Source: Pollenia angustigena (Eukaryota > Arthropoda > Insecta > Diptera > Polleniidae). From it: 64,000 bases of DNA. The DNA is taken from positions 91,709,285 through 91,773,284 of the forward strand of contig OV884056.1 of the NCBI GenBank assembly GCA_930367215.1, read 5' to 3'. Made by a program: the position numbers and the translations under genes. Below the pieces are notes generated by a model. The model did no database searches. It was not told where the DNA came from and saw nothing but the letters and a program-made list of their open reading frames with translations. Positions 54,761-64,000 of the stretch are shown piece after piece; position 1 is the first letter of the stretch, and each line of letters begins with the position of its first letter.

Positions 54761-56209
54761 CCAATTTAGAGAAGTATATTTTCTATCGAGAGCATGCTTT
54801 ATTTGATAAGGAGAATGTAAATAAAGACGCCATGTTTTAACCAACAAAATGGCTAACATTTTGTAAAGCTGCGTTTGTTTACATTTTCGCTTTGCATTTT
54901 TGTTTTTTTAATATAATGTAATTTGTTTTTTTTTTTTTTTTGCTTTAGAAAATCTTACTTAAATTTAATAATTAATTATAAATAAATATCTTTGTTGTTT
55001 TGTTTTTAATTTTGTTTAATGGAATACTTAAAAAGAATAGTTTTTTGTTTTAGTTTAGCTGTTATAAGTTTTATGTTTTTGATGTACAATAAAAAATACA
55101 ATTCAATACTTGTGTTTTTGTTGTTGTTTTTTTTGTTAAAATTAATTAATTATTAGCCATTGTTTTGTTAAATACATAATTATTAATAATTAAACTTACT
55201 TAAATTAATAATTTGCTTTTCTTTTTTTTTTATTAATTATTTATAATTGTATATTATTATAATTTTAATTTGTTTCTGTTTTTCATTTGTAATTTATTAA
55301 TTTATCAGTAATTGTATCCTTATTATTTGTATGTTTTTTATAGTTAATTTTTTGTTTGTTTTGTAATTTGCTGTTTTACCACCGCACGATTCCTGCCTAC
55401 GATTTTGTTGTTGTTGTTTGTTCACATATAAATATATTTCATTTTTTGTTTTTGTAAAATATAAAAAAATATCATTAATTTTGTTACTTTGTTTGATTAA
55501 AAAAAAAAACACACACAAATACACAATTAATAACAAAAAAAAAAACGTCAACGTAAATGAAATGTAAACAAACAAAATCTGAACAAAATACGCCTAATTG
55601 CTCAAAAAAAAAGAAGAAGAAAATAAAACGTCAAATTAAAATAGGTTTGTTGTTTTTTTTTTTGACGCATTGATCAAATGTAAATTGCATAAATACATAT
55701 TTATTTTTTCTAAATCTTTCGTAATTATTTGATTGATGTCATTTTTGTATTTCTTTGTAGTTATTTTAATGTAAATTTTAAAATAAAAAAATAGTATTTA
55801 GTTTTTTAATTTAGCTTCTTTTATTAGCAAAAGTGTTTAAAAAGTTTAAGCAAAAAAAAAGCTGAAATTTTTTAACTTTATTAAATCAATTAACTCAATT
55901 TACCGAACATTTCTAAAACAATCCTTCTAGCCAAAATAAGATTTTAAGAATGATTACAGGTGCTCCGTGGTAGGTATATTTGAAACAAATAGTTGAGCAG
56001 AGATTTGAATGTGGCCCTACTAAAAGGGGAAATTATAAGACATAGTGCAAAATATTTAGAAAAGTTGAAATCTCACCCCAACAGTTTGGCACGAAACTTA
56101 CTCAAATATCGCATACTCTAACGCCGATGAAAATGGAGGAAAACAATCAAATAACACTTAATCATGATTATGGAACTATAATACAATTTGTAAGAAACTA
56201 TGGCAGATC
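54761..56209. other. T-rich sequence, no supported gene
   Basis: Long T runs and GTTGTTGTTGTTTG near 55406. It resembles fly intron or untranslated sequence, but I see no exon. Confidence 0.4.
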
Positions 56210-56403
56210 GCAGTCGTGATCGAATATTTTTTCGACTCGAAAGCAATTTTATTTCAGTCGATACTTAACGAATCGAAATTATTTTTTCAGTGTTGTGAAA
56301 ACTCAAATAAATGCTTTACAACACTGAAAAAAATAATTTCCATTCATTCAGAAAGAATTATAAATAAAATTTCGAATCGAATAGGCAATTCGATCACGGC
56401 TGC
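56210..56403. mobile_element. MITE with GCAGTCGTGATCGAAT ends
   Basis: GCAGTCGTGATCGAAT (56210) pairs with ATTCGATCACGGCTGC (56388-56403), with one mismatch. It appears inserted in the repeat that also occurs at 46540, since CTATGGCAGATCGCA stands to its left and TTTTGCGATTTCATATCGTG to its right. Confidence 0.65.
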
Positions 56404-56583
56404 TAAAATTATCCCCCTGGCGTTTTGCGATTTCATATCGTGCGATTGTCAGAACATGGCGGTTAAAGATTAAAAAAGTTACCAAATTTGTTTTCAGGAA
56501 AGGTATTTTTTGGAAAAAATAACTAAATCAAGGTATGGACAATTTAAGAACAAATTGAATTTAGACGAAACATGAAGTTTTGT
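56404..56583. other. Remainder of the 46.5-kb-type repeat and flank
   Basis: GTGCGATTGTCAGAACATGG matches GTGCGATTGTCAGAAGGC at 46.6 kb. Nothing else. Confidence 0.4.
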
Positions 56584-56841
56584 CATATCGACCCTTTTGC
56601 GCAAAATTATCGTATGTTACAAAAACCAAATTTTACAGCAGAGCCATTTTTCTACTTTTCTCTGCTATCACTTGCAATATCAAAATGAAAATATGCATTC
56701 AATTTTTAGAGCAACGAAGTGGAACTCGCTTACAATATTTTGTCAGGTGACGTCTCTTTGAATGTAGAACAAGATTGCATCAAAAACTCAATTTAAAAAA
56801 AATTGGCATATACGATAATTTCGCACAAAGGGGTCGATATG
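56584..56841. mobile_element. MITE with CATATCGACCC ends
   Basis: CATATCGACCCTTTTGCGCA and the inverted partner TGCGCAAAGGGGTCGATATG-like end (one mismatch) continue with AATTATCGTAT. 258 bp, non-coding. Confidence 0.78.
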
Positions 56842-56937
56842 TAGCTGCTTTCTTCACAAAAATATATTGAAAACCTATGAAATACAAACTTCTAAAATGT
56901 CTCTATTTAAAAAAAAAAAAAATCAAAAATACCATAT

Positions 56938-57124
56938 TTACATTATGCAATTAACGCCGCAACTTTCGCATGCAACTTTTTGTTTGTTAGCTAGAGGTGC
57001 AGGGAAGAAAACGGAGTTGAAAAAATGCTTGAAAAAAATGTAAATGTAAATGTGAAAAGAGTTTCGTAGAAACTACTTTAAAAGAAAATAGAAAAAAACT
57101 CGGCGTTAATTGCATAGATGTAAA
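56938..57124. mobile_element. MITE with TTACATTATGCAATTAACGCC ends
   Basis: CATTATGCAATTAACGCCG at the left pairs with CGGCGTTAATTGCATAGATG at the right. 187 bp, non-coding. Confidence 0.72.
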
Positions 57125-57653
57125 TGCGGTCAAAGTCAGCCACAGCACAGACCGTTCCTTATAGGCAATTATGGACCTTCTACTACTTATATGAAATACT
57201 TGTAGAAAAACTACTCGAAAGCAGTGCCTGGCAAAGTATTGAGTAGTGGGAATCGAGTATTTGTACTTTTTTATGAGTATTTAATGCTCAAAAGTAGCTT
57301 CTCAATACTTTCAGAGTTGTATTTTTTGAACTAGTTTAATGGAAAAAGAAACGGATCTCTTTAAAATTAAAACTCTGTTTAAAAATGCAATACTTCCTAA
57401 CGAAACATTTTAAAAATAAAGCCAACAGTCAAAACCAAGCTAACAATAAAATCGCAGCTAAAGAATTATTTAAAAGGATTATATTTGTAAAAAAAAAAAA
57501 TTATATAAAAGATATTAATAAGGGAAATCACGATGGGTAGTGCAGTGTGCAAACTATACAAATGCGTGCCAAAATACACACATTTGCACAATACAACAAC
57601 AAAATTTACATATTTACAATTTGCTCTTTTTTTTACTTCGTTTGCACTTAACA
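57125..57653. other. No feature recognised
   Basis: Short frames only. Nothing paired. Confidence 0.4.
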
Positions 57654-57946
57654 CTGGTTCTCCACGTAGCAATTTTTATTGCTAAGCACAAGCAAAAACG
57701 TCGGCAGAACAATGGCGCAATAATTGCTGGAGAACACGCTTGCTTTACCATAAACAAACGTATAGAGAAATTAAATGTCAGATAAATTACAACTGATTTT
57801 ACAGCAGATTGCTAAGCCTATAATTGCTCAAGCAATCAGAAGAGTAATCATTGCGCAATGGATTGCCACTCATGGCAATATGTGGTCTATACGTCGCAAA
57901 TTTAATTGAGCAATCAAATTTGACGTTTGCTACGTGGAGACCGTGG
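57654..57946. mobile_element. MITE with GGT(T)CTCCACGTAGCAA ends
   Basis: CTGGTTCTCCACGTAGCAA pairs with TTTGCTACGTGGAGACCGTG. The inside has repeated and mirrored TTGCTAAGC/GCAATC words. About 293 bp. Confidence 0.7.
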
Positions 57947-58235
57947 GTAAAAACCCATGAGCAAAATTTGTAGCGCATATTTGCTCTGTTGCAAACAAAT
58001 GTGAACAATAACATTGGCATTTTAAGCGCCATATTGTTTTTTAAAGAATATAAATTGAACATTTTCGTGGGTTTTAATATAAAATAATTTAAAAAGAAAA
58101 AAAAATATTTTAATTTGCTTGTATACATATAATTGAAGCACAGCCGCGAATAACGTTGTAAGTGACAAAATAATTATTTTTCAGAAGAGCAAAAAAAAAA
58201 CGTTTTTAAAGGCAGGATTACCTTTCTTTAAATTT

Positions 58236-58434
58236 TTGTTTTATAATGTTTTCTTTTCTACAAAAAGTGTCACATTTTATTTAAAAAAAAAAAAAATGCA
58301 ATTTGGTGGGTGTTTCTTAAAAATGTTGCCACCCTTTTCGGGAGCAAAATTTTTAAGAAACACACACCAAATTGCATTTTTTTTTTAAATAAAATGTCAC
58401 ACTTTTTGTAGAAAAGAAAACATTATAAAACAAA
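58236..58434. repeat. Hairpin repeat, ~90-bp arms plus a partial third copy
   Basis: TTTGTTTTATAATGTTTTCT to GGGTGTTTCTTAAAAAT is followed after about 20 bases by its reverse complement. ACCAAATTGCATTTTTTTTA to GTAGAAAAGAAAAC is repeated once more in direct orientation with the second arm at about 58442-58500. Confidence 0.85.
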
Positions 58435-58560
58435 TATCAGACACCAAATTGCATTTTTTTTAAAATAAAATGTCACATTTTTTTGTAGAAAAGAAAACAC
58501 CATCAAAATTTATGATAATAAAAACTTGTATGCAAAATATCAAGAAATTTTAATTTAAAC

Positions 58561-59067
58561 AGGGGTGTGATGGAAATCGAAAACGCAAGAATTTGGAAGT
58601 TGTTTTTAATACACTTTTAATCTAATTTTTATTATTTTAACAATTAGAAATTGGGAATTATTTCCTTGTGAAGGTTACTTTATATTATTATAAACATTTT
58701 TTTCGAATTTATTCTATGAGTTAAATTTCAGTTATGTATTTTGTAAAGCTTTTTTGTAATAGTTCTATTCCTTTAATTTTTCAGAAATGACTTTATACAC
58801 TACCAGACTGTTATATTGTATTTTCTTTAATAGAAGGAATAGAACTATTACAAAAAAGCTTTACAAAATACATAACTGAAATTTAACTCATAGAATAAAT
58901 TCGAAAAATGAAAAAAATTTTTATTATTTTAGTTATAAAATTATATTTAATAGAGAAATATTTGTATAGGTAATATTTGCCATAAAATTCTTTTATTACA
59001 GAAATCTTGTTAAAACTGGACTTGTAAAATTCTTGCGTTTTGCGTTTTCGATTTCCAGCACACCCCT
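58561..59067. mobile_element. MITE with AGGGGTGTG ends and an internal palindrome
   Basis: Ends AGGGGTGTGATGGAAATCGA and CGATTTCCAGCACACCCCT are inverted and continue with AAACGCAAGAATT. In the middle a 73-bp arm (58700-58772) is exactly mirrored at 58835-58907 around a 62-bp loop. It is the intact relative of the element interrupted at 43127-43592. Confidence 0.88.
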
Positions 59068-59397
59068 GAAAATAACATGCAATTTTACAGTTTATTACTT
59101 CTTTTTTTGATGGAAAAACGTTTCATATCCACAATCGCGATGTCATTTAAAACGTTTTTCCACTACGCAATTTGCAAAAACATTAGATTGTATCATTTTT
59201 TTTTTAGTAACTTACAACGTTCTTTCACTGTCGGATTCTTTTTGTATTGCATTTTGAAGAGGTTAAGGTGCATAATTTCGGATGATATGATGTTCAAACA
59301 ATGTAAGAGAGTAATGTTAAAGATAATTTGCAAAAAAAAACAGATTTTGCAAAAAGTGGCTTTTACAACGTTATTCGCGCGCGGCTGTGCTTCAATT

Positions 59398-60039
59398 GTA
59401 AACAAATGAAGATTTTTGAATAATTTATGCATGCTAGTGCTGCCAGAAAAATTGCATATTTGCACAAATATGCACTGCAAATTTACAAATTGCAAATTTG
59501 AACAATGACCATCGAGATTAACCTTAATATGGCTTCGAAACGTTGTTTGACACCTTGAAAAAATACCCCGGTGAAAGTATGTATTGTGTTAAGTAATGAA
59601 CAGTAGATGAATTTGTCAGCACTACTCTTTTTTTTTTTTTTTTTTTAATTATTTTAATAACTTTTTTTTCATTCATTAACTGAGACACAGGGTCTTCAAA
59701 CACACTTTTTTCAATTTCACAATTAAAGGGTTATGAACAACCTTTCCACCTGAGAGATCAAGACCGCCAAAGGTTATAAGTCGAGTAAATGCGACCAAAA
59801 GTAATGAGAAGGAGTGTTTAATTCACTGTTAAACTTTCCGTGCTGGCATGAAAGCGAACCAGAAGGATCTGCTATCAGTAAGAGCTACCCGCTGTTATCT
59901 AACATTAAATTGTGTTTATTGAACTTTGTAAAAAAAAAACTCAACTACCTGTTCAATTAAAACGTTAGCTCGAGCTGAGTGTTTTTAACTTTTTATGCAT
60001 ATAGATTTTTACTGTCAAAAGTACTTTATTTATACAGCA
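59398..60039. other. No feature recognised
   Basis: A T20 tract near 59630. No gene or paired repeat. Confidence 0.4.
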
Positions 60040-60119
60040 TATCGTCGGCTCATTATTGGTTTGGCGCATATCATGGTAAATTTCATGATATGCGCCAGAC
60101 CAATAATGAACAGACGATA
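60040..60119. repeat. Palindrome with ~34-bp arms
   Basis: TCGTCGGCTCATTATTGGTT and GGCGCATATCATG are mirrored by CATGATATGCGCCAGACC and AATAATGAACAGACGA. A single arm-like copy is at 30772. Confidence 0.75.
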
Positions 60120-60769
60120 GGACGAAATCTTATTTTGACGCAACGTTGCAATAAAAAATTTAACCTCTTAACTTTATTCACGTCTTCCTTATATTTCGGG
60201 ATAATTTAATTTAAAAATCAAAAAATTTTGCTCATAAACTTTTTAAACACTTTCCTAAATTTTTTTTTATAAAATTATATAAAATAGTTTATAATTAATA
60301 TGAACATTTGATGAGATTTCTTTATGAGCATTGTATACAGTTGAGTCCTAAATTTTTGTTTCAATACTGTGAGTGAAATTTTTTTTAATAGTTTATTGTT
60401 TTAATAGTTTTGGTTTGTCTTTCAATAAAAATAATGGAAAACTTGAATTGCTTGGAACACAAAAATTGCATTGAGTTGTCTTTAGTAAATACATGTAGTA
60501 AATATTTAGTAAAATTGGTAAAAAAAAATTCATAAAAAAATATATATTGTTAAGAGTATAAAAACAATTGTTTTAATTTAATGTTTAACGACATTTGTAT
60601 CTGCTGATAGTGATCGTTATGACAATTTGTTCACTGTTGTGGTAGAAAATACCTTGTTCGCAGTTAAATTGATTATTTAAAATATAAAAAAAAACTTAAA
60701 ATCCGAATGAAAAGGACGTATACTCTTCATTATATATCTCTAGTGAGTTTCTTTAGACTTAATGGAAAC
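60120..60769. other. No feature recognised
   Basis: A+T-rich sequence leading into the minisatellite. Confidence 0.4.
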
Positions 60770-62127
60770 TATTTTCTTTTCTTGAAATTTTCTGTTTCAA
60801 ACTATTTTTATAGAAAATTGTTTATATAAAATTATTTTTATAGAAAATTTTGGTTATCAGATTATTTTCTATAGAACATTTTCTCTATAAAATTATTTTT
60901 CTTAGAACATTTTCTGTATAGGATTTAATTATATAGAAAATATTCCGTATAAGATAATTTTCTATAAAAAATTTCGTGTATAAGATTATTTTCTAAAAAA
61001 AAAATTTCTGTATAAGATTATCATCTATAGAAAATTGTCTTTATAAGATTATTTTCTATGGAAAATTTTCTGTATAAGATTATTTTTTATGGAATATTTT
61101 CTGTATAAGATTATTTTCTATGGAAAATCTTCTGTATATGATTATTTTCTACAGAAAATTTCGTATATAAGATTACTTTCTATAGAAAATTTCTAATATT
61201 AATTTTTATAGAAAATTTTCCGTATCAGATTATTTTCTATAGAAATTGTCGGTATCAGATTATTTCCTATAGACGAACTTCTGTATAAAGTTCAACATAT
61301 GAATAAGATTCATTTCGATAGAAAATTTTCCGTATAAGATTATTTTCTATAGAAATTTTCGGTATTAGATTATTTCCTATATACGAGCTTCTGCATTAAG
61401 TTCTACATATGTATAAGATTTATTTCGATAGAAAATTGTTCGTATTAGATTATTTTCTTTAGGAAATTTTCTGTATAAGATTATTTTCTTAGAACATTTT
61501 CTGTAAAAGATTTTATCCTAATAAAATGTTCCGTATAAGATGTTCTTTTATAATAAATTTTCCGTATAAGATTATTTTCTATAGAACATTTTCCATATAA
61601 GATTATTTACTATAGAAAATTTTCCGTATAAGATTATTTACTATAGGAAATTTTCCTGTGTAAGATTATTTTCTATAAAAATGTTCCTGTGTAAGATTAT
61701 TTTCTATAGAAAACTTTCTGTATAAGATTATCTTTTATAGAAAATGTTTCTTATTATTATCATTTTCTATATTAAATTTTCTGTATAAGAATATTTTCTA
61801 TAGAAAATTCTTTTTATAAGATTATTTTCTATAAAAATTTTCTGTATAAGATTAATTTCTATAGAAAATGTTAAGTATATGATAGTTTTCTATAAAAATT
61901 TCGTGTATAAGATAATTTTCTATAGAAAACTTTCTGTATACGATTATTTTTCTATAGAAAATTTTCCGCATCAGATTATTTTCTTTAGAAAATTTTCTGT
62001 ACAAAATTATTTTCTGAAAAAAAATTGCCGTATCAAATTATTTTCTTTTTCTATAGAAAATTTTCTGCATAAAATAATTTTTTTTAGAACATTTTCGGTA
62101 TAGGATTTAATCCAAACGATAATTTTC
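60770..62127. repeat. 31-bp minisatellite, first block
   Basis: About 40 diverged units of TATAAGATTATTTTCTATAG followed by AAAATTTTCTG, with unit length mostly 29-32 bp. Around 61190-61420 a longer-order repeat of about 120 bp including GAGCTTCTG or GAACTTCTG and ACATATG is visible. The 74-codon frame at 61879 is a by-product. Confidence 0.9.
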
Positions 62128-62130
62128 TTA

Positions 62131-63200
62131 GAGCCACTTTTTGGGTTTGAGATTAAAGTTAATTTTATTCTATAATTAGCTAATCTGAGAATTAAGTTAA
62201 TCTAGTATCAATTGAATTTGATATTTTTGGGTGGTGGCTGACTTCATAAACGCAGTTTGCAAAGCAACACTGAAATGTAAAATGTTCATAAACGCAGTGA
62301 AGTTAGTTTTGGCAATGCCTCAAGTTCATTATTGCATGGCAATACTTTTTAATGCGCAACATTTGTCAAATTTGTGCAGTGTTTTTACTTCTGATGCTTT
62401 ATACATGAAAATTTTCTTGGCGGTTAAAATGGCAGACTTATGGTAAGTAAAATGTATATTTAAACACTAATTTTACAATGAGAGTGTTTTTAATTAACGT
62501 GACTCTACTTTTATTGTTATTATCAACCAATTCAAGGGCGTTTTTAAAATAACAGCACAGGATTCCTTAAGATTCATTTTATTCTTTTTTTATTTATGTA
62601 AACACAAACGCCACACAACAAATGATGCACACTGCAAAGTATTCATGCGTTCATAAATGTGTCAAAATATCATTGCATTTTTTTACAATGCAGTGTTGTC
62701 ACAATGTATTGCTTTGCCTTGTCTACGCATTTGTTTGCAGTGATGCATTGCAAACTGCGTTTATGAAGTCAGCCGGTGGCTTAAACCATGTAGCGCTACC
62801 ATACTGAGCACAAATAAATGGCAACTTTTTTTGCAAATATCGACTTTTTATCAAGCAATATGGATGTTTTCAAAGAAGAAGAAGAAGACAATGCGAGAAT
62901 TTAATATTGTTTACAAGGTAGGAATTTTTTGCGTTTAAAGAAAAAATATATTACAGAAAAAATATAGAATGGAAAAATTATATAAAAGTGCTAAGCAATG
63001 TTTTACAATGTATTTTTTGTTTATATTTTTGCAAGTTCTTTATGTTAAACATGTGTATGTTGACAGTTTAAGTTAAGGTTTAAACCACCACCGATGGCCG
63101 CTTAAACTAGCAAAAAAAAAGTTAAAAAAATACAACTCAAAAAGTAAATACGAAGATTAAAGTTAATTTAATCGCTAATCTCTAACCCAAAAAGTGGCTC
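62131..63200. mobile_element. Harbinger-type element inserted in the minisatellite
   Basis: GAGCCACTTTTTGGGTTTGA and GATTAAAGTTAATTT at the left are mirrored by TAACCCAAAAAGTGGCTC at the right. TTA stands at 62128-62130 and 63201-63203. Minisatellite units lie on both outer sides. A 539-bp MITE is nested inside, leaving about 0.5 kb, and no transposase is present. Confidence 0.88.
62236..62774. mobile_element. MITE with GGCTGACTTCATAAACGCAG ends (copy 2)
   Basis: GGCTGACTTCATAAACGCAG and the inverted CTGCGTTTATGAAGTCAGCC are exact. GGT flanks both sides (62233-62235, 62775-62777). Inside, GTTCATAAACGCAGTGA adds a further end-like copy near 62284. Related to 9017-9235. Confidence 0.85.
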
Positions 63201-63650
63201 TTAATAAGATTATTTTCTTGTATAAGATTATTTCTAGGAAAACTTTCTGTATAAAATTATTTTCTATAGAAAACTTTCTGTATAAGATTATTTTCTTTAG
63301 AAACTTTTCTGTGTAAGATTATTTTCTATAAGAAATTTTCTGTTTAAGAATATGTTCTACATAATATTTCTTTTATAAGATTATTTTCTATAAAAATGTT
63401 CTGAATAAGATTATTTTCTATAGAAAATTTCGCGTAAAAAGATTATTTTCTATAGAAAATTTCGTGTAAGATTATTTTCAATAGAAAATTTCGTATAGAT
63501 ATTATTATAATTTTCTTAAGAAAAATTTCTGTATAAGATAATTTTCTATAGAAAATTTTCTGTATAAAATTATTTTCTTACGAAATTTTTTCGTACAAGA
63601 TTATTTTCTATTTAAAATTTTTTATAAACATTTTCTGTTTGAGTTTATTT
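63201..63650. repeat. 31-bp minisatellite, second block
   Basis: Continues the array after the Harbinger-type insertion with about 14 more units, same orientation and consensus (AAGATTATTTTCTATAGAAA). Confidence 0.9.
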
Positions 63651-64000
63651 GCTACAGAAAACAAGACGTTTTAATCTAAAATATAATTCTTTTAGAAAAA
63701 AAAATAAATAAATTAAATTTAAAAGTGATACTAAACTTATATAAACTAAAAGAAAACAACAATATACTTTGGTTAAATAAAAACTTTTATTTAAGAACAA
63801 ACAAATTAATAAAAATAATAATAATAAAATTGTACAAATCAATAATCAAGTGTCACGGTTCAATGTTCAAAAAATAACAACAAAACACCAAAAAAAAAAA
63901 AAAAACTTTATAATAAAAAGCTAAATTGCTATTTATTATTTTTTTTTTTTTAATTTTGGTTTAAAGTTGTTATTTAATGCAAAATGGTTTTATAAATACT
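63651..64000. other. No feature recognised
   Basis: A+T-rich sequence with A and T tracts at 63890 and 63940, to the window end. Confidence 0.4.

Larger units (their letters stand above)
58131..59397. mobile_element. Element with AATTGAAGCACAGCCGCG ends, hosting two nested elements
   Basis: AATTGAAGCACAGCCGCGAA and TAACGTTGTAA at the left are mirrored by TTACAACGTTATTCGCGCGC and GGCTGTGCTTCAATT at the right. Inside lie a hairpin (58236-58434) and a 507-bp MITE (58561-59067). After removing them about 0.5 kb of non-coding element remains. The 110-codon frame at 59077-59409 is within it and is not recognised. Confidence 0.75.

Noticed and set aside
61879..62103. 74-codon ORF
   Set aside because: It is translated minisatellite.

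Overview
The window looks like intergenic and intronic DNA from a higher fly, probably a calyptrate such as a blow fly or house-fly relative (inference). The basis is about 70% A+T, insect-type introns with gt..ag ends, long T and A tracts, a gypsy element primed by a tRNA-Leu-like 3' end, R1-like, mariner, piggyBac, hAT, Transib-like and PIF/Harbinger-like debris, and dispersed repeats with short terminal hairpins. Host coding capacity is sparse. Most of the 64 kb is transposon sequence, often nested two or three deep.

Layout. 0.3-3.4 kb: a hAT-type MITE and two neighbouring piggyBac-type elements with TTAA duplications. 4-6.5 kb: a palindromic MITE, a decayed R1/I-like non-LTR element and a mariner piece. 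6.6-9 kb: a three-level nest of non-autonomous elements. 9.5-15.5 kb: a young Ty3/gypsy retrotransposon on the minus strand, with LTRs differing at 2 sites in about 400 bases, open gag and pol, a -1 frameshift signal, a primer-binding site and an ATAT duplication. 15.5-19 kb: an RT fragment and a hairpin-ended repeat carrying four 153-bp tandem units. 19-22.3 kb: a 2.28-kb element with roughly 380-bp inverted termini and a 473-codon transposase-like ORF of a family I cannot name, inserted into another MITE. 22.5-24.5 kb: 469-bp tandem repeats. 33.8-34.8 kb: a nearly perfect inverted repeat of about 440 bp per arm that contains tRNA-like pol III boxes. 36.5-40.1 kb: the one clear host gene, at least five coding exons of a single-pass membrane protein resembling the PMEL/GPNMB/TMEM130 group. 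Its 3' flank (41.7-43.6 kb) is a stack of hAT-like, Transib-like and other elements, and one holds a possible alternative last exon. 44-63.7 kb: further nested hAT, Tc1/mariner and Harbinger-like elements, several hairpins, and a 31-bp minisatellite split by a Harbinger-like insertion.

How the parts relate. The gypsy gag and pol form one expression unit linked by frameshifting. Elsewhere the relationships are mainly chronological. Insertions interrupt older repeats, and several interrupted repeats have an uninterrupted relative in this same window, so element ends and target duplications can be read directly. The host gene's upstream exon or exons, including the start codon and signal peptide, were not identified.
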